Notes under the pieces: model-generated
Told to the model about the DNA's origin: nothing
The model's database searches: none
What the model saw: only the letters and a program-made list of their open reading frames with translations
Origin: Eubacterium sp.
Lineage (GTDB): Bacteria; Bacillota; Clostridia; Oscillospirales; Acutalibacteraceae
Assembly: GCA_029050995.1 (NCBI GenBank)
Contig: JAIDLO010000062.1
Coordinates: 1-39,230, forward strand
Length of the DNA stretch: 39,230 nucleotides
Direction: 5' to 3'
Program-made: the position numbers and the translations under genes
Shown here: piece after piece, positions 1 through 12,703 of the stretch
How positions within the stretch are numbered: position 1 is the first letter of the stretch
Layout: each line of letters begins with the position of its first letter

Positions 1-164
1 ATAAACATATTATCAATATTTAACAAAAATTTGAATTGAAAATCGTGTAATTTAAACAATGCCGAAAAGAGAAAAAATGGGGCAGAAAACGCCCAAAACA
101 TAAAACGCACGGCACAGCATAACAAAAACTTTTGGAAAATTCAGAAAATAATTTAATATTTTTC

Positions 165-196
165 TTGACATATTTCAAGTTAGATATTAATATAAT
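165..196 (+). promoter_or_regulatory. Putative sigma-A promoter upstream of rpoB
   Basis: TTGACA at 165-170; -10 candidates TAATAT (188-193, 17-nt spacer) or TATAAT (191-196, 20-nt spacer). Confidence 0.55.
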
Positions 197-338
197 AGCA
201 CGCTAAAATGGATAATTCTTGTTTATTGCGAATTTTCGCTGTTTTCAAGGCGCCGAATATGCGTGGATTTCCCGCTTGATTTCAGCGCAGAAATATTCAT
301 TTTTCAGTAAAACATAAAGAAACGGAGTGATTACCGGT

Positions 339-3300
339 ATGGTAAATGTGAAGGATGTCCAGCTTGGTACAACCACACGAAAAAGTTTTGCAAAAATCAA
401 TGAGGTTATGCCTATGCCGAATCTTATTGAAGTGCAAAAGCAATCTTACCAATGGTTTCTTGATGAAGGTCTTGAAGAGGTTTTCCGTGATATCGGTTCA
501 ATAACTGATTACACAGGCAATCTTGTTCTTGATTTCATTGATTACACAATGGATGAAGATCCGAAATACACTATTGCACAGTGTAAAGCGCGTGATACTA
601 CTTATGCAAAGCCTTTAAAGGTCAGAGCTCGTCTTCAGAACAAGGAAACAGGCGAGGTTAAGGAAAATGTAATCTTTATGGGCGATTTCCCTTTGATGAC
701 AGATGCAGGTACATTTGTAATCAACGGTGCGGAAAGATGTATTGTATCTCAGCTTGTTCGTTCTCCGGGTGTTTATTACAATATGGAGCACGACAAAACA
801 GGTAAGGAATTATTTACAAACACTGTTATTCCAAACCGCGGTGCTTGGCTTGAATATGAAACAGATGCAAATGATCTTTTCTATGTGAGAATTGATAAAA
901 ACCGTAAGATTTTTATTACAACATTTCTTCGTGCACTCGGCCTTGGAAGCGATGATGAAATTCGTGAATTCTTCGGCGATGATGAAAGAATTGAAGCAAC
1001 AATTGATAAGGATGTAACAAAGAATCAGGAAGAAGCTCTTCTTGAGGTTTATAAAAAGCTTCGTCCGGGCGAGCCGCCAACACTTGAAACAGCACAGGCA
1101 CATCTTGATGGTTTGTTCTTTGATGCACATCGTTATGATTTATCAAAGGTTGGCCGTTATAAGTACAATAAAAAGCTTGCTATAAGCGACAGACTTACCG
1201 GTCAGAAATTATCTCAGCCTGTTATCTCCCCACAGGGCGAATTCCTTGCAGATGCAGGCGAGGTTATCACAGAAAAAAAAGCACTTGAAATCGAAAATGC
1301 CGGTGTTATGGTTGCCTTCGTTGATGTAGACGGCAAAGAGGTTAAAATCGTATCAAACGGTATGGTTGATGTAACAAAGTATGTTGGCTTTGACTGCAAA
1401 CCGCTTGGTATAACAGAAAAGGTTTCCTATCGTGTTCTTTCCGAAATTCTTGAAAGATGCGGCGATGATGAAGAAAAGCTCATTGAAGAGTTCAAAATTT
1501 ATCAGGATGATCTTGTTCCGAAGCACATTACAACGGATGATATTTTTGCAACCGTTTCTTATCTTATAAACCTTGCAAACGGTGTTGGCGTAACAGATGA
1601 TATCGACCACCTCGGCAACCGCCGTATCCGTGCAGTAGGCGAGCTTCTTCAGAATCAGTTCCGTATCGGCTTTACCCGTATGGAAAGAGTTATCCGTGAG
1701 CGTATGACACTTCAGGCTCAGGATGATGAAGAAGCGATTACACCGCAGGCATTGATTAATATCCGTCCTGTTGTTGCTGCAATCAGAGAGTTCTTTGGTT
1801 CCTCTCCGCTTTCTCAGTTTATGGACCAGAACAACCCGCTTGCTGAGCTTACACATAAAAGAAGACTCTCAGCTCTTGGTCCGGGCGGTCTTTCCCGTGA
1901 CCGTGCAGGCTTTGAGGTTCGAGATGTTCACTATACACATTACGGAAGAATGTGTCCTATCGAAACACCTGAAGGTCCGAACATCGGTCTTATCTCTTAT
2001 CTTGCTTGTTACAGCCGTTTGAATGAATATGGCTTTATTGAAGCGCCTTATCGTAAGGTTGATAAGGAAACAGGCGTTGTAACATCAGAGGTTGTTTATA
2101 TGACAGCTGATGTTGAGGATAATTTCGTTGTAGCACAGGCAAATGAACCGCTTGATGAAAACGGCAGATTTGCAAATAAGCGTGTTACCTGCCGTTGCAG
2201 AGATGAGTTTATGACCTGTGAACCTGAAAAGGTTGATTATATGGATGTATCTCCTAAGATGGTAGTTTCCGTTGCTACAGCAATGATTCCATTCCTTGAA
2301 AATGATGACGCAAACCGTGCTCTTATGGGTGCAAACATGCAGCGTCAGGCAGTTCCTCTTCTTAAAACAGAGGCTCCTGTAGTTGGTACAGGTATGGAAT
2401 ATAAAGCAGCTTACGACTCAGGCGTTGTTGTTGCAGCAAAGCGCGGCGGTACAGTTACTGCTGTTGATGCAGATACGATTGAAATTAAAACAAAGAGCGG
2501 CGAAATTGATAAGTATGAGCTTGTTAAGTTCAGCGGTTCCAACCAGGGCACATGCATTAATCAGCGTCCAATCGTTTCTCTTCATCAGATGGTTGAAGAC
2601 GGTCAGGTTATTGCTGACGGTCCTGCAACAAGCAACGGCGAAATTTCTCTTGGTAAAAATGCACTTATCGGCTTTATGACCTGGGAAGGTTATAACTACG
2701 AGGATGCTGTTCTTATCAACGAAAAAATGGTTCGTGATGATGTTTATACATCTATTCATATTGAAGAGCACGAGGTAGAAGCTCGTGATACAAAGCTTGG
2801 TCCTGAAGAGATTACGCGTGACATTCCGAATGTCGGCGAAGATGCACTTAAGGATCTTGATGAAGACGGTATTATCCGTGTTGGTGCTGAAGTACACAGC
2901 AGCTCAATCCTTGTTGGTAAGGTAACACCAAAGGGAGAAACAGAGCTTACAGCAGAAGAAAGACTTCTTCGTGCAATCTTCGGCGAAAAGGCAAGAGAAG
3001 TAAGAGATACTTCCATGCGTGTTCCGCACGGCGAATATGGTATCGTTGTTGATGTTAAGGTATTTACCCGTGCAAACAGTGATGAGCTTAACCCTGGTGT
3101 TAATAAAGTAGTAAGAGTTTATATTGCACAGAAGAGAAAGATTCAGGTCGGCGATAAAATGGCTGGTCGTCACGGAAACAAGGGTGTTGTATCCCGCGTA
3201 CTTCCGCAGGAAGATATGCCGTTCCTTCCGGATGGTCGTCCGCTTGATATCGTTCTTAACCCTCTTGGCGTACCTTCCCGTATGAATATCGGACAGGTAC

Positions 3301-4043
3301 TTGAGGTTCATCTTGGCTATGCCGCTATGGCACTTGGCTGGAAGATGTGCACCCCTGTATTTGACGGTGCGCACGAAGATGATATCCGTGAATGCCTCAA
3401 GCTTGCTGGTTTGTCTGAAGACGGTAAGACTGTTCTTACAGACGGCAGAACAGGCGAAAAGTTTGATAATCCGATTACAGTAGGTTATATGTATTACCTT
3501 AAGCTCCATCACCTTGTTGATGATAAGATTCATGCCCGTTCAACAGGTCCTTACAGCCTTGTAACGCAGCAGCCTCTCGGCGGTAAAGCGCAGTTCGGCG
3601 GCCAGCGTTTCGGCGAAATGGAGGTTTGGGCTCTTGAAGCTTACGGTGCTGCTTATACACTTCAGGAAATCATTACAGTTAAATCTGATGATGTTGTCGG
3701 CAGAGTTAAAACCTACGAAGCAATCGTAAAGGGCGAAAATATTCCAACAGCCGGCACACCTGAATCCTTCAAGGTTCTCTTTAAAGAGCTTCAGGCTCTC
3801 GGCCTTGATACGCGTCTTTATGACAGAGACGGCAACGAGGTTGAATTAAAGCAGGATATTGATGACGGCACAGGTATTCAGCCTATTGATGATAAAGCTT
3901 TCACTGAAGTTAACGACTTCGGCGATGTTGACGAAGGCTTCACTTTCCAGAATGCTGAGGGTGAAGACGAGGAAGCAGATCAGAATATCGGCGATGACGA
4001 TATGTTCTTGGATTTCGAAGATGATTATTCAGATGATGAATAA
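339..4043 (+). CDS. rpoB: DNA-directed RNA polymerase subunit beta
   Basis: Full-length; motifs [57 protein letters not shown] at 339 preferred over upstream GTG at 327. Confidence 0.98.
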   Translation: MVNVKDVQLGTTTRKSFAKINEVMPMPNLIEVQKQSYQWFLDEGLEEVFRDIGSITDYTGNLVLDFIDYTMDEDPKYTIAQCKARDTTYAKPLKVRARLQNKETGEVKENVIFMGDFPLMTDAGTFVINGAERCIVSQLVRSPGVYYNMEHDKTGKELFTNTVIPNRGAWLEYETDANDLFYVRIDKNRKIFITTFLRALGLGSDDEIREFFGDDERIEATIDKDVTKNQEEALLEVYKKLRPGEPPTLETAQAHLDGLFFDAHRYDLSKVGRYKYNKKLAISDRLTGQKLSQPVISPQGEFLADAGEVITEKKALEIENAGVMVAFVDVDGKEVKIVSNGMVDVTKYVGFDCKPLGITEKVSYRVLSEILERCGDDEEKLIEEFKIYQDDLVPKHITTDDIFATVSYLINLANGVGVTDDIDHLGNRRIRAVGELLQNQFRIGFTRMERVIRERMTLQAQDDEEAITPQALINIRPVVAAIREFFGSSPLSQFMDQNNPLAELTHKRRLSALGPGGLSRDRAGFEVRDVHYTHYGRMCPIETPEGPNIGLISYLACYSRLNEYGFIEAPYRKVDKETGVVTSEVVYMTADVEDNFVVAQANEPLDENGRFANKRVTCRCRDEFMTCEPEKVDYMDVSPKMVVSVATAMIPFLENDDANRALMGANMQRQAVPLLKTEAPVVGTGMEYKAAYDSGVVVAAKRGGTVTAVDADTIEIKTKSGEIDKYELVKFSGSNQGTCINQRPIVSLHQMVEDGQVIADGPATSNGEISLGKNALIGFMTWEGYNYEDAVLINEKMVRDDVYTSIHIEEHEVEARDTKLGPEEITRDIPNVGEDALKDLDEDGIIRVGAEVHSSSILVGKVTPKGETELTAEERLLRAIFGEKAREVRDTSMRVPHGEYGIVVDVKVFTRANSDELNPGVNKVVRVYIAQKRKIQVGDKMAGRHGNKGVVSRVLPQEDMPFLPDGRPLDIVLNPLGVPSRMNIGQVLEVHLGYAAMALGWKMCTPVFDGAHEDDIRECLKLAGLSEDGKTVLTDGRTGEKFDNPITVGYMYYLKLHHLVDDKIHARSTGPYSLVTQQPLGGKAQFGGQRFGEMEVWALEAYGAAYTLQEIITVKSDDVVGRVKTYEAIVKGENIPTAGTPESFKVLFKELQALGLDTRLYDRDGNEVELKQDIDDGTGIQPIDDKAFTEVNDFGDVDEGFTFQNAEGEDEEADQNIGDDDMFLDFEDDYSDDE

Positions 4044-4099
4044 TGCCGATTAAATGATTAACTATCCACATTACATTATATATAAAGGAGTGCTTCCAA

Positions 4100-7000
4100 A
4101 TGGAAAATGAAAATCAATTCAGTTCAATAAAAATCGGCCTTGCATCACCTGAACAGATCAGAGAATGGTCTTATGGCGAAGTAACAAAGCCGGAAACAAT
4201 AAACTACAGAACTCTCAAACCGGAAAGAGACGGTCTTTTCTGCGAAAGAATTTTCGGACCTATGAAGGACTGGGAATGCCACTGCGGAAAGTACAAAAGA
4301 GTTCGTTATAAGGGCAAGGTTTGCGAACGCTGCGGTGTTGAAATCACAAAAGCAAAGGTTCGTCGTGAGCGTATGGGACATATTGAGCTTGCTGCTCCTG
4401 TTTCCCATATCTGGTACTTCAAGGGTATCCCAAGCCGTCTTGGCCTTGTGCTTGATATAAGCCCTCGTTATCTTGAAAAGGTGCTTTATTTCGCACTTTA
4501 TATCGTAACAGATCCTGGCGATACACCGCTTGAAAAGATGCAGATTCTGAATGAAAAAGAATATGCAGAAATGCGTGAAAGATACGAAGACGATTTTGAA
4601 GCTGGCATGGGTGCCGAAGCTATCAAAAAGCTTCTTCAGGATATTGATGTTGAACAGCTTCGTGATGAGCTTGCTGCAGAGCTTGAAGATGCAACAGGTC
4701 AGAAGAGAGTTCGTATTCTTAAAAGACTTGATGTTGTTGATGCTTTCTGCAAGAGCGGCAATAAGCTTGAATGGATGATTATGGATGTTATCCCGGTTAT
4801 CCCTCCGGATATTCGTCCTATGGTTCAGCTTGACGGCGGCAGATTTGCAACATCAGATCTTAATGATCTTTACAGAAGAGTTATTAACAGAAACAACCGT
4901 CTTAAGAAATTACTTGAGCTCGGCGCACCTGATATCATTGTCAGAAACGAAAAGAGAATGCTTCAGGAAGCAGTTGACGCTCTTATTGATAACGGCAGAC
5001 GCGGCAGACCTGTAACAGGTCCGAACAACCGTCCTCTTAAATCTCTTTCAGACATGCTTAAAGGTAAGCAGGGACGCTTCCGTCAGAACCTTCTTGGTAA
5101 GCGTGTTGACTATTCAGGCCGTTCCGTTATCGTTGTTGGTCCTGAGCTTAAAATGCACCAGTGCGGTCTTCCTAAGGAAATGGCTATTGAGCTTTTCAAG
5201 CCTTTCGTTATGAAGCGTCTTGTTGCAACAGGTGCTGCTTCAAATATTAAATCAGCAAGAAAGAAAGTTGAGCGTGCTGATGAGCCTGCAGTATGGGATG
5301 CTCTTGAGGTTGTAATCAAGGATCACCCTGTAATGCTGAACCGTGCCCCCACACTTCACCGTCTTGGTATTCAGGCATTTGAGCCTGTTCTTGTTGAGGG
5401 TAGAGCTATTAAGCTTCATCCGCTTTCCTGTACAGCGTTTAACGCTGACTTTGACGGCGACCAGATGGCTGTTCATGTACCGCTTTCAGCAGAGGCACAG
5501 GCAGAAGCTCGTATGCTTATGCTTGCTGCAAACAACCTTCTTAAACCGTCAGATGGTAAGCCTGTTGCTGTTCCGACACAGGATATGGTAATCGGTTCAT
5601 ATTATCTTACAATGATTAAAGAGGGCGAGCCGGGCCAGCCTAAGTTCTTCAAGAATGAAGAAAGGACAGAGGAAATTTCCTTTGCTGAAGCTAAGGCTGC
5701 AGTTAACGGTGTGCTCTCAGATGCAGAAATTCTTTGCGATTGCGCAGACAGCAGACTTGCTGAAGAATTCGGTATTTATCGTTCCTTCAACCTTTACAGA
5801 GATAAGGACGAAGCTATGATGGCATATCAGGAGGGCTCTCTCGGTATGCATTCTCCTGCAAGAATCCGTGTATCTAAGGAAGAGGACGGCGTTACAAAGT
5901 CTGCAATTATCGTAACAACAATCGGTAGAATTATCTTCAACAATCCTGTTCCGCAGGATCTTGGATTTGTTGATCGTTCAAAGCCAGAAAACGAATTTGA
6001 ACTTGAAATCGGTTTCGTTGTTAAGAAGAAACAGCTTGGTCAGATTGCTGATAAGCTTATTTCAGTTCACGGTGTTGCAGTTGCTTCTGTTGCGCTTGAT
6101 GCAATTAAGGCACAGGGCTATAAATATTCAACAGTATCAGGTACAACCGTTGCTGTTTGCGATGCACTTATTCCTGATGCAAAGAAAGATTTTCTTGATG
6201 AAGCTGAAAAGCAGGTTGATGAAATCACACTTAACTACAATTATGGTCTTATTACAAATGAAGAGCGTTCTTCAGCTGTTATCAAGGCTTGGGAAGATTG
6301 TACAAATAAGGTTACAAATGAGCTTACATCAAACTTTGATGGTACGCATAACCCAATCCACATGATGGTAGATTCCGGTGCTCGTGGTAGTACAGCGCAG
6401 CTTCGTCAGCTTGCTGGTATGCGTGGTCTTATCGCAAACACAGCCGGTAAAACAATCGAAATTCCGATTCGTGCAAACTATCGTGAAGGTCTTAATATTC
6501 TTGAATACTTCATTTCTTCTCGTGGTGCGCGTAAAGGTCTTACAGATACAGCGCTTCGTACGGCTGACTCTGGTTACCTTACCCGTCGTCTTGTAGATGT
6601 ATCTCAGGATGTTATTATTCGTGATGATGATTGCGGATGCCATGAGGGTATCGTTGTAAAGGCTATTATGGATGGTAACCGTGAGCTTGAATCACTTCAT
6701 GAGCGTCTTGTTGGTAGATTCCCGCTTGAACCTGTTCTTCATCCCGAAACAGGCGAGGTTCTCGCTTCTCCGGATGAAATTATGACAAATAAAACTGCAG
6801 ACAAAATTGTTGCAGCAGGAATCAAAGAGGTTAAGATTCGTTCACTTATTACTTGTAAATCTCATCACGGTGTATGCCGCAAGTGCTACGGTTCAAACCT
6901 TGCATTCAATGAACCTGTTCAGGTTGGTGAAGCTGTTGGTATTATTGCTGCACAGTCAATCGGTGAGCCTGGTACACAGCTTACAATGAGAACCTTCCAT

Positions 7001-7852
7001 ACAGGTGGTATCGCAGGCGGAGAAGATATTACACAGGGTCTTCCTCGTGTAGAAGAATTGTTTGAGGCAAGAAAGCCAAAGCAGTATGCAATTCTTTCTG
7101 AAATCGCAGGTACAGTAAGATTTGAAGAAATCAAGAAATCAAATCATGTTGTTGTTACCGATCCTGAAACACTTGAGGAAAGAAAGTATCTTATCCCTTA
7201 CGGCTTCAGACTTCATGAAGATATTGTTGAGGGTGCACATGTTGAAAAGGGACAGGAATTAACCTACGGCTCAAAGAATCCGCATGATGTTCTTGCAATT
7301 CTCGGCGAAGAGGCTGTTTATAATTACCTTATCCGTGAAGTTCAGTTTGCTTATCGTACACAGGGTGTTGATGTTAACGATAAACATATTGAGGTAATCG
7401 TTCGTCAGATGCTTAAGAAATGTACTGTTGATGAGGCAGGAGATACAGATCTTGTTGCCGGCACAATGGTTGATGTTTCAGCTGTTGATGAAGCAAATGA
7501 AAAAATTGACAAGAGAATCGCTGCAGGCGAAACAAATCTTAAGCATGCAACTTATATCCCGATCCTTATGGGTATTACAAAAGCATCTCTTGCAACAGAT
7601 TCATTCCTTTCAGCTGCTTCCTTCCAGGAAACAACAAGAGTTCTTACAGATGCAGCAATCCGCGGAAAGAGCGATCCGCTTATCGGTCTTAAAGAAAATG
7701 TTATTATCGGTAAGCTTGTTCCTGCCGGAACAGGTATGGAAGTATTCCGTGATGTTGATATTGTTCCAAGCTATTTCTCAGCAGAAGGCGCTGAAGAAAT
7801 TATGAATTTAGAACAATTACAAAAACTGTTGACAAGTAGCACTGCAGAGTGA
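4100..7852 (+). CDS. rpoC: DNA-directed RNA polymerase subunit beta'
   Basis: [16 protein letters not shown] catalytic motif, N-terminal zinc-binding cysteines, [27 protein letters not shown] upstream. Confidence 0.98.
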   Translation: MENENQFSSIKIGLASPEQIREWSYGEVTKPETINYRTLKPERDGLFCERIFGPMKDWECHCGKYKRVRYKGKVCERCGVEITKAKVRRERMGHIELAAPVSHIWYFKGIPSRLGLVLDISPRYLEKVLYFALYIVTDPGDTPLEKMQILNEKEYAEMRERYEDDFEAGMGAEAIKKLLQDIDVEQLRDELAAELEDATGQKRVRILKRLDVVDAFCKSGNKLEWMIMDVIPVIPPDIRPMVQLDGGRFATSDLNDLYRRVINRNNRLKKLLELGAPDIIVRNEKRMLQEAVDALIDNGRRGRPVTGPNNRPLKSLSDMLKGKQGRFRQNLLGKRVDYSGRSVIVVGPELKMHQCGLPKEMAIELFKPFVMKRLVATGAASNIKSARKKVERADEPAVWDALEVVIKDHPVMLNRAPTLHRLGIQAFEPVLVEGRAIKLHPLSCTAFNADFDGDQMAVHVPLSAEAQAEARMLMLAANNLLKPSDGKPVAVPTQDMVIGSYYLTMIKEGEPGQPKFFKNEERTEEISFAEAKAAVNGVLSDAEILCDCADSRLAEEFGIYRSFNLYRDKDEAMMAYQEGSLGMHSPARIRVSKEEDGVTKSAIIVTTIGRIIFNNPVPQDLGFVDRSKPENEFELEIGFVVKKKQLGQIADKLISVHGVAVASVALDAIKAQGYKYSTVSGTTVAVCDALIPDAKKDFLDEAEKQVDEITLNYNYGLITNEERSSAVIKAWEDCTNKVTNELTSNFDGTHNPIHMMVDSGARGSTAQLRQLAGMRGLIANTAGKTIEIPIRANYREGLNILEYFISSRGARKGLTDTALRTADSGYLTRRLVDVSQDVIIRDDDCGCHEGIVVKAIMDGNRELESLHERLVGRFPLEPVLHPETGEVLASPDEIMTNKTADKIVAAGIKEVKIRSLITCKSHHGVCRKCYGSNLAFNEPVQVGEAVGIIAAQSIGEPGTQLTMRTFHTGGIAGGEDITQGLPRVEELFEARKPKQYAILSEIAGTVRFEEIKKSNHVVVTDPETLEERKYLIPYGFRLHEDIVEGAHVEKGQELTYGSKNPHDVLAILGEEAVYNYLIREVQFAYRTQGVDVNDKHIEVIVRQMLKKCTVDEAGDTDLVAGTMVDVSAVDEANEKIDKRIAAGETNLKHATYIPILMGITKASLATDSFLSAASFQETTRVLTDAAIRGKSDPLIGLKENVIIGKLVPAGTGMEVFRDVDIVPSYFSAEGAEEIMNLEQLQKLLTSSTAE

Positions 7853-7858
7853 TATACT
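7829..7858 (+). promoter_or_regulatory. Putative str-operon promoter overlapping the rpoC stop codon
   Basis: TTGACA 7829-7834, 18-nt spacer, TATACT 7853-7858; rpoC TGA stop is 7850-7852. Confidence 0.55.
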
Positions 7859-7866
7859 ATTTCCTC

Positions 7867-8027
7867 GGCAAGAGAAAATTCTTGTCAAATTAACCAAATT
7901 TATTGATAAATGTTTGGTAAATTGCACATAATATGGGGCGAGCATATCTTGCTTGCCCCCCGAATGTGCGTTTAAACAACAATTTAAGTGTTATTAAATT
8001 GTTATTTATGCGTATATTCTATATGCA
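7867..8027 (+). promoter_or_regulatory. Structured 5' leader of the str operon (five tandem hairpins)
   Basis: Stems by eye: 7867-7886 (7 bp), 7888-7923 (~14 bp), 7924-7969 (~16 bp), 7978-8003 (10 bp perfect), 8009-8027 (~8 bp). Confidence 0.5.
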
Positions 8028-8056
8028 GAAAAATATTACAGAAAGGAGATAAACTA

Positions 8057-8479
8057 TTGCCTACCTTTAACCAATTAGTAAGAACAGGACGCAAGTCCCT
8101 TGAAAAGAAGGCTAAAGCACCAGCTCTTTTAAAGAGCCTCAACACGAAGAAGAATGTTATGAATGATAACAATTCTCCTCAGAAGCGCGGCGTTTGTACT
8201 GCTGTTAAAACAGCTACACCGAAGAAGCCGAACTCAGCTCTTCGTAAGATTGCCCGTGTACGCTTAACAAACGGTATGGAAGTTTCAGCTTACATCCCAG
8301 GTGTTGGCCACAATCTTCAGGAACACTCTGTTGTTATGGTTCGTGGCGGCCGTGTAAAGGACCTTCCTGGTGTGCGTTACCACATCATCCGCGGAACTCT
8401 TGATACACAGGGCGTAAACGGAAGAATGCAGAGCCGTTCTAAGTACGGTGCTAAAAGACCAAAGGCTGCCAAGAAGTAA
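8057..8479 (+). CDS. rpsL: 30S ribosomal protein S12
   Basis: [13 protein letters not shown]..., [39 protein letters not shown] start 12 nt or less downstream of SD AAAGGAG fits the known N-terminus. Confidence 0.96.
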   Translation: MPTFNQLVRTGRKSLEKKAKAPALLKSLNTKKNVMNDNNSPQKRGVCTAVKTATPKKPNSALRKIARVRLTNGMEVSAYIPGVGHNLQEHSVVMVRGGRVKDLPGVRYHIIRGTLDTQGVNGRMQSRSKYGAKRPKAAKK

Positions 8480-8614
8480 GCCACAAAAATTAAACTTCTT
8501 ATGGAAAAACAATAGTTTATACCTTATTTATATATGCGGTATAGCCTACTTGTTGACTCCACGGGAAAACTCGAGTACCTATGAACTCATAAATATGAAG
8601 GAGGGAAGCGAAAG

Positions 8615-9085
8615 ATGCCAAGAAGAGGCCAAATCGCTAAGCGTGATGTATTGCCTGATCCGCTTTACAATTCAAAGCTTGTAACTCGTCTTATCAACAA
8701 TGTTATGTATGATGGTAAGAAGGGTGTTGCGCAGAAAATTGTTTACGACGCATTTAACATCATTAATGAAAAAACAGGAAACGATCCATTAGAAACCTTC
8801 CAGGCTGCTATGGAAAATGTTATGCCTGTACTTGAGGTAAAGGCTCGCCGTATCGGTGGTGCTACTTACCAGGTTCCGCTTGAAGTTCGTCCTGAAAGAC
8901 GCCAGACACTCGGCTTACGCTGGATCACAGCATATGCTCGTCAGCGTTCAGAGAGAACTATGAGAGAACGCCTTGCTGCTGAAATTATGGACGCTGTTAA
9001 TAAAACAGGCGGCGCAGTTAAGAAGTGTGATGATACACACAAGATGGCAGAAGCAAACAAAGCATTTGCCCATTTCAGATATTAA
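8615..9085 (+). CDS. rpsG: 30S ribosomal protein S7
   Basis: [28 protein letters not shown]..., [23 protein letters not shown]. Confidence 0.97.
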   Translation: MPRRGQIAKRDVLPDPLYNSKLVTRLINNVMYDGKKGVAQKIVYDAFNIINEKTGNDPLETFQAAMENVMPVLEVKARRIGGATYQVPLEVRPERRQTLGLRWITAYARQRSERTMRERLAAEIMDAVNKTGGAVKKCDDTHKMAEANKAFAHFRY

Positions 9086-9112
9086 TCCGTTTGAAATTTT
9101 TAGGAGGATATT

Positions 9113-11206
9113 ATGCCAAGAAAAGTATCTCTTGAAATGACAAGAAATATTGGTATTATGGCGCATATCGATGCTGGTAAAACCACAACTACTGAGCGTA
9201 TCCTTTATTACACAGGTAAAACGCATAAGATTGGTGAAACCCACGATGGTGCAGCTACTATGGACTGGATGGAGCAAGAGCAGGAAAGAGGTATTACAAT
9301 TACTTCTGCTGCAACAACTTGCTTCTGGAAAGATCATAGAATTAATATCATTGATACACCTGGACACGTTGACTTTACTGTAGAAGTTCAGCGTTCACTT
9401 CGTGTACTTGACGGCTCTGTAACTGTTCTTTGTGCAAAAGGCGGCGTTGAGCCTCAGTCTGAAACTGTATGGCGTCAGGCTGATGATTACCATGTTCCGC
9501 GTATGATTTATGTAAATAAGATGGATATTATGGGTGCAGATTTCTATAATGTTCTTAACATGGTAAAAGAAAGATTTAAATGTAATGCAGTTCCAATTCA
9601 GCTTCCAATCGGTGCTGAAGATACCTTTAAGGGTATTGTAGACCTTATCAATATGGATGCTGAAATCTATTATGATGATATGGGTAATGATGTTCGTCAT
9701 GAGCCTATTCCTGATGATATGATAGAACTTGCTAATAAATACCACGAAGAGCTTATCGAAGCTGTTGCAGAACAGGATGAAGCTCTTATGGAAAAATACT
9801 TTGAGGGTGAAGAGCTTACACTTGATGAGATTAAAAAGACCATCAGAAAAGCTACTTGTGACGGTAATATGGTTCCGATTACTTGCGGAACATCTTACAG
9901 AAACAAGGGTGTTCAGCCTCTCCTTGATGCTATTGTTGATTATATGCCTGCTCCAACAGATGTAGAATCAATCAAGGGCGTTAATCCTGATACAGATGAA
10001 GAAGAATGCCGTCATTCATCAGACAGTGAGCCATTCTCAGCTCTTGCATTCAAGATCGCAACAGACCCGTTTGTTGGTAAGATCTGCTTCTTCCGTGTAT
10101 ATTCAGGAACGCTTAATGCAGGTACACAGGTTTATAACTCTGTTAAAGGTCATAGAGAAAGAATGGGTCGTATTCTTCAGATGCATTCAAACCACAGAGA
10201 AGATATTGACTGCGTATACGCTGGCGATATCGCTGCTGCTGTTGGTTTAAAGAATACAACAACTGGTGATACGCTTTGTGATGAAGATCATCCGGTAATT
10301 CTTGAATCCATGAACTTCCCGGAGCCTGTTATCCGTGTTGCTATTGAGCCTAAAACAAAGGCTGGCCAGGAAAAGATGGGTATTGCTCTTGCTAAGCTTG
10401 CAGAAGAAGACCCAACATTCAAGGCTTATACAGATGAAGAAACAGGCCAGACAATTATTGCCGGCATGGGCGAGCTTCATCTTGAAATTATCGTAGACCG
10501 TTTGCTTCGTGAATTTAAGGTTGAAGCAAATGTTGGTGCTCCTCAGGTAGCATATAAAGAAACAATTCAGCAGGAATCAATGTCTGATACTAAGTTTAAG
10601 CGTCAGTCAGGTGGTTCCGGTCAGTACGGTCATGTTAAAATCCGTATGTCACCAAACCTTGATGAAAATGGTATTGGTAAGGGCTATGAATTCGTTAACT
10701 CAATCGTTGGTGGTGCTATTCCTAAGGAATACATCCCTGCTGTTGATGCAGGTATCCAGGGCGCTATGAAGAGCGGTGTACTTGCAGGTTACCAGATGGT
10801 TGATATTAAAGTTGAGCTTTATGATGGATCATACCATGAGGTTGACTCATCTGAAATGGCATTCAAGATTGCCGGTTCTATGGCATTCAAGGATGCTGCT
10901 AAGAAAGCAAATCCTGCTATCCTTGAGCCTATGATGAAGGTAACAGTTATTGTTCCTGAAGAATACATGGGCGATGTTATCGGCGACCTTAACTCTCGTC
11001 GTGGTCAGATTCAGGGTATGGAAGACAGAACAGGTGCTAAGCAGATTAACTCCCGTGTTCCGCTTTCAGAAATGTTCGGCTATGTAAATGACCTTCGTTC
11101 CAAGACTCAGGGTCGTGGTCAGTACACAATGGAACCGGACGGATACGAGCAGGTTCCGAAGTCTATTTCAGAGGGAATTATCTCTGAAAGAGCTAAAAAA
11201 GACTAA
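9113..11206 (+). CDS. fusA: Elongation factor G
   Basis: GTPase motifs [35 protein letters not shown]; 697 aa. Confidence 0.98.
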   Translation: MPRKVSLEMTRNIGIMAHIDAGKTTTTERILYYTGKTHKIGETHDGAATMDWMEQEQERGITITSAATTCFWKDHRINIIDTPGHVDFTVEVQRSLRVLDGSVTVLCAKGGVEPQSETVWRQADDYHVPRMIYVNKMDIMGADFYNVLNMVKERFKCNAVPIQLPIGAEDTFKGIVDLINMDAEIYYDDMGNDVRHEPIPDDMIELANKYHEELIEAVAEQDEALMEKYFEGEELTLDEIKKTIRKATCDGNMVPITCGTSYRNKGVQPLLDAIVDYMPAPTDVESIKGVNPDTDEEECRHSSDSEPFSALAFKIATDPFVGKICFFRVYSGTLNAGTQVYNSVKGHRERMGRILQMHSNHREDIDCVYAGDIAAAVGLKNTTTGDTLCDEDHPVILESMNFPEPVIRVAIEPKTKAGQEKMGIALAKLAEEDPTFKAYTDEETGQTIIAGMGELHLEIIVDRLLREFKVEANVGAPQVAYKETIQQESMSDTKFKRQSGGSGQYGHVKIRMSPNLDENGIGKGYEFVNSIVGGAIPKEYIPAVDAGIQGAMKSGVLAGYQMVDIKVELYDGSYHEVDSSEMAFKIAGSMAFKDAAKKANPAILEPMMKVTVIVPEEYMGDVIGDLNSRRGQIQGMEDRTGAKQINSRVPLSEMFGYVNDLRSKTQGRGQYTMEPDGYEQVPKSISEGIISERAKKD

Positions 11207-11225
11207 TTGTCTATAAAATTATTAA

Positions 11226-11264
11226 AAACACTTGATATTTTGTGTTTGCTTTGATAAAATATCA
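11226..11264 (+). promoter_or_regulatory. Possible H-type pseudoknot / alternative hairpins upstream of tuf
   Basis: AAACAC 11226-11231 pairs GTGTTT 11242-11247; TGATATTTT 11233-11241 pairs AAAATATCA 11256-11264; interleaved arms. Confidence 0.4.
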
Positions 11265-11306
11265 TTAACAATTTTTAGATTGTAAATTCTAAGGAGGAAA
11301 TTCCAA

Positions 11307-12503
11307 ATGGCTAAAGAAAAATTTAACCGTACCAAACCACATGTAAACATTGGTACAATCGGTCACGTTGACCACGGTAAGACAACTCTTACAGCAGCTA
11401 TCACAAAGTACCTTGCTAACAAGGGTTATGCTAAGTTCGAAGATTATGCTGATATCGATAAGGCTCCTGAAGAGAGAGAGCGTGGTATCACAATCAACAC
11501 TGCTCACGTTGAGTATGAAACAGACACTCGTCACTATGCACACGTTGACTGCCCAGGACATGCTGACTATATCAAGAACATGATTACTGGTGCTGCTCAG
11601 ATGGACGGTGCTATCCTTGTTATCGCTTCAACTGATGGTCCTATGGCTCAGACAAAAGAGCACCTTCTTCTTGCTCGTCAGGTTGGCGTACCTTACATCA
11701 TCGTATTCATGAATAAGGTTGACCAGGTAGACGATGAAGAGCTCCTTGAACTCGTTGAAATGGAAATCCGTGAAACTCTTGATGAGTATGAATTCCCAGG
11801 CGATGATACTCCTATCATCAAGGGTTCAGCTCTTAAAGCTCTTGAAGCTGCTTCAAATGATGATCCTGCTTGCGCTTGCATCCAGGAACTCATGGACGCT
11901 GTTGACAGCTATATCCCAACTCCTGATCGTAAGGCAGACCTTCCTTTCCTTATGCCTGTAGAAGATGTATTCACAATCACTGGTCGTGGTACAGTTGCTA
12001 CTGGTCGTGTAGAGCGTGGTCAGCTTAACATGGGTGAAGAAATTGAAATCGTTGGTCTTAAGGACGAAATCGACAAGACTGTTTGCACAGGTATCGAAAT
12101 GTTCCGTAAGCTCCTTGATTATGCTGAGGCTGGAGATAACATCGGTTGTCTTCTTCGTGGTGTTCAGAGATCTGACATCGAGCGTGGTCAGGTTCTTGCT
12201 AAGCCGGGTTCAATCCACCCACACACAAAGTTCTCAGGTCAGGTTTATGTATTAAGCAAGGATGAAGGCGGTCGTCATACTCCTTTCTTCAATAACTACA
12301 GACCTCAGTTCTATTTCAGAACAACAGACGTTACTGGTGTTATCACTCTTCCAGAAGGCACAGAAATGTGTATGCCTGGCGATAATGTAACTATGGACGT
12401 TGAACTCATCACTCCTATCGCTATCGAAGAAGGTCTTCGTTTCGCTATCCGTGAAGGCGGTAGAACAGTAGGTTCAGGCGTTGTTACAGCTATCAACGAG
12501 TAA
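11307..12503 (+). CDS. tuf: Elongation factor Tu
   Basis: [44 protein letters not shown]; 398 aa. Confidence 0.98.
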   Translation: MAKEKFNRTKPHVNIGTIGHVDHGKTTLTAAITKYLANKGYAKFEDYADIDKAPEERERGITINTAHVEYETDTRHYAHVDCPGHADYIKNMITGAAQMDGAILVIASTDGPMAQTKEHLLLARQVGVPYIIVFMNKVDQVDDEELLELVEMEIRETLDEYEFPGDDTPIIKGSALKALEAASNDDPACACIQELMDAVDSYIPTPDRKADLPFLMPVEDVFTITGRGTVATGRVERGQLNMGEEIEIVGLKDEIDKTVCTGIEMFRKLLDYAEAGDNIGCLLRGVQRSDIERGQVLAKPGSIHPHTKFSGQVYVLSKDEGGRHTPFFNNYRPQFYFRTTDVTGVITLPEGTEMCMPGDNVTMDVELITPIAIEEGLRFAIREGGRTVGSGVVTAINE

Positions 12504-12524
12504 TCTCTGATTTACTAAAAACTT

Positions 12525-12553
12525 AGAGCAGTCGCAAGACTGCTCTTTTTTTA
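12525..12553 (+). terminator. Intrinsic terminator of tuf
   Basis: AGAGCAGTC-GCAA-GACTGCTCT followed by a T-run. Confidence 0.9.
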
Positions 12554-12573
12554 TATCAGTTTATTCCTTTTCG

Positions 12574-12668
12574 CCTCCCGATTTGCCTCCCTTGTTAAAG
12601 GGAGGGGGACCGCTTGCGGTGGTGGGATTCTTAGGGAGGTGGCAACCTTTAGGTTGACGGAGGGATTC
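12574..12668. repeat. Intergenic dyad-rich repeat-like element
   Basis: CCTCCCTTGTTAAAGGGAGG plus ACCGCTTGCGGT and GGTGGCAACC... palindromic segments; non-coding. Confidence 0.5.
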
Positions 12669-12673
12669 ACATT

Positions 12674-12703
12674 TGTAGGGACGAGCATTGCTCGTCCGTT
12701 TTT
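12674..12703. repeat. GTAGGG-type palindromic repeat, copy a
   Basis: GTAGGGACGAGCATTGCTCGTCCGTTTTT; 9-bp arms; overlaps the XRE stop codon. Confidence 0.65.

Noticed and set aside
810-3533. Long minus-strand ORFs inside rpoB (e.g. 1353-1856, 2904-3533)
   Set aside because: Antisense shadows of a highly conserved gene; no recognisable domains, and low-complexity translated composition.
7924-7969. rpoC intrinsic terminator
   Set aside because: Strong hairpin but followed by CGAATGTGCGTTTAAAC rather than a U-tract; more likely part of the str leader or a degenerate palindromic repeat.
8057-8479. Insertion [15 protein letters not shown] in S12 as novel
   Set aside because: A similar extra segment is found in Firmicutes S12 such as B. 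subtilis, so it is ordinary.
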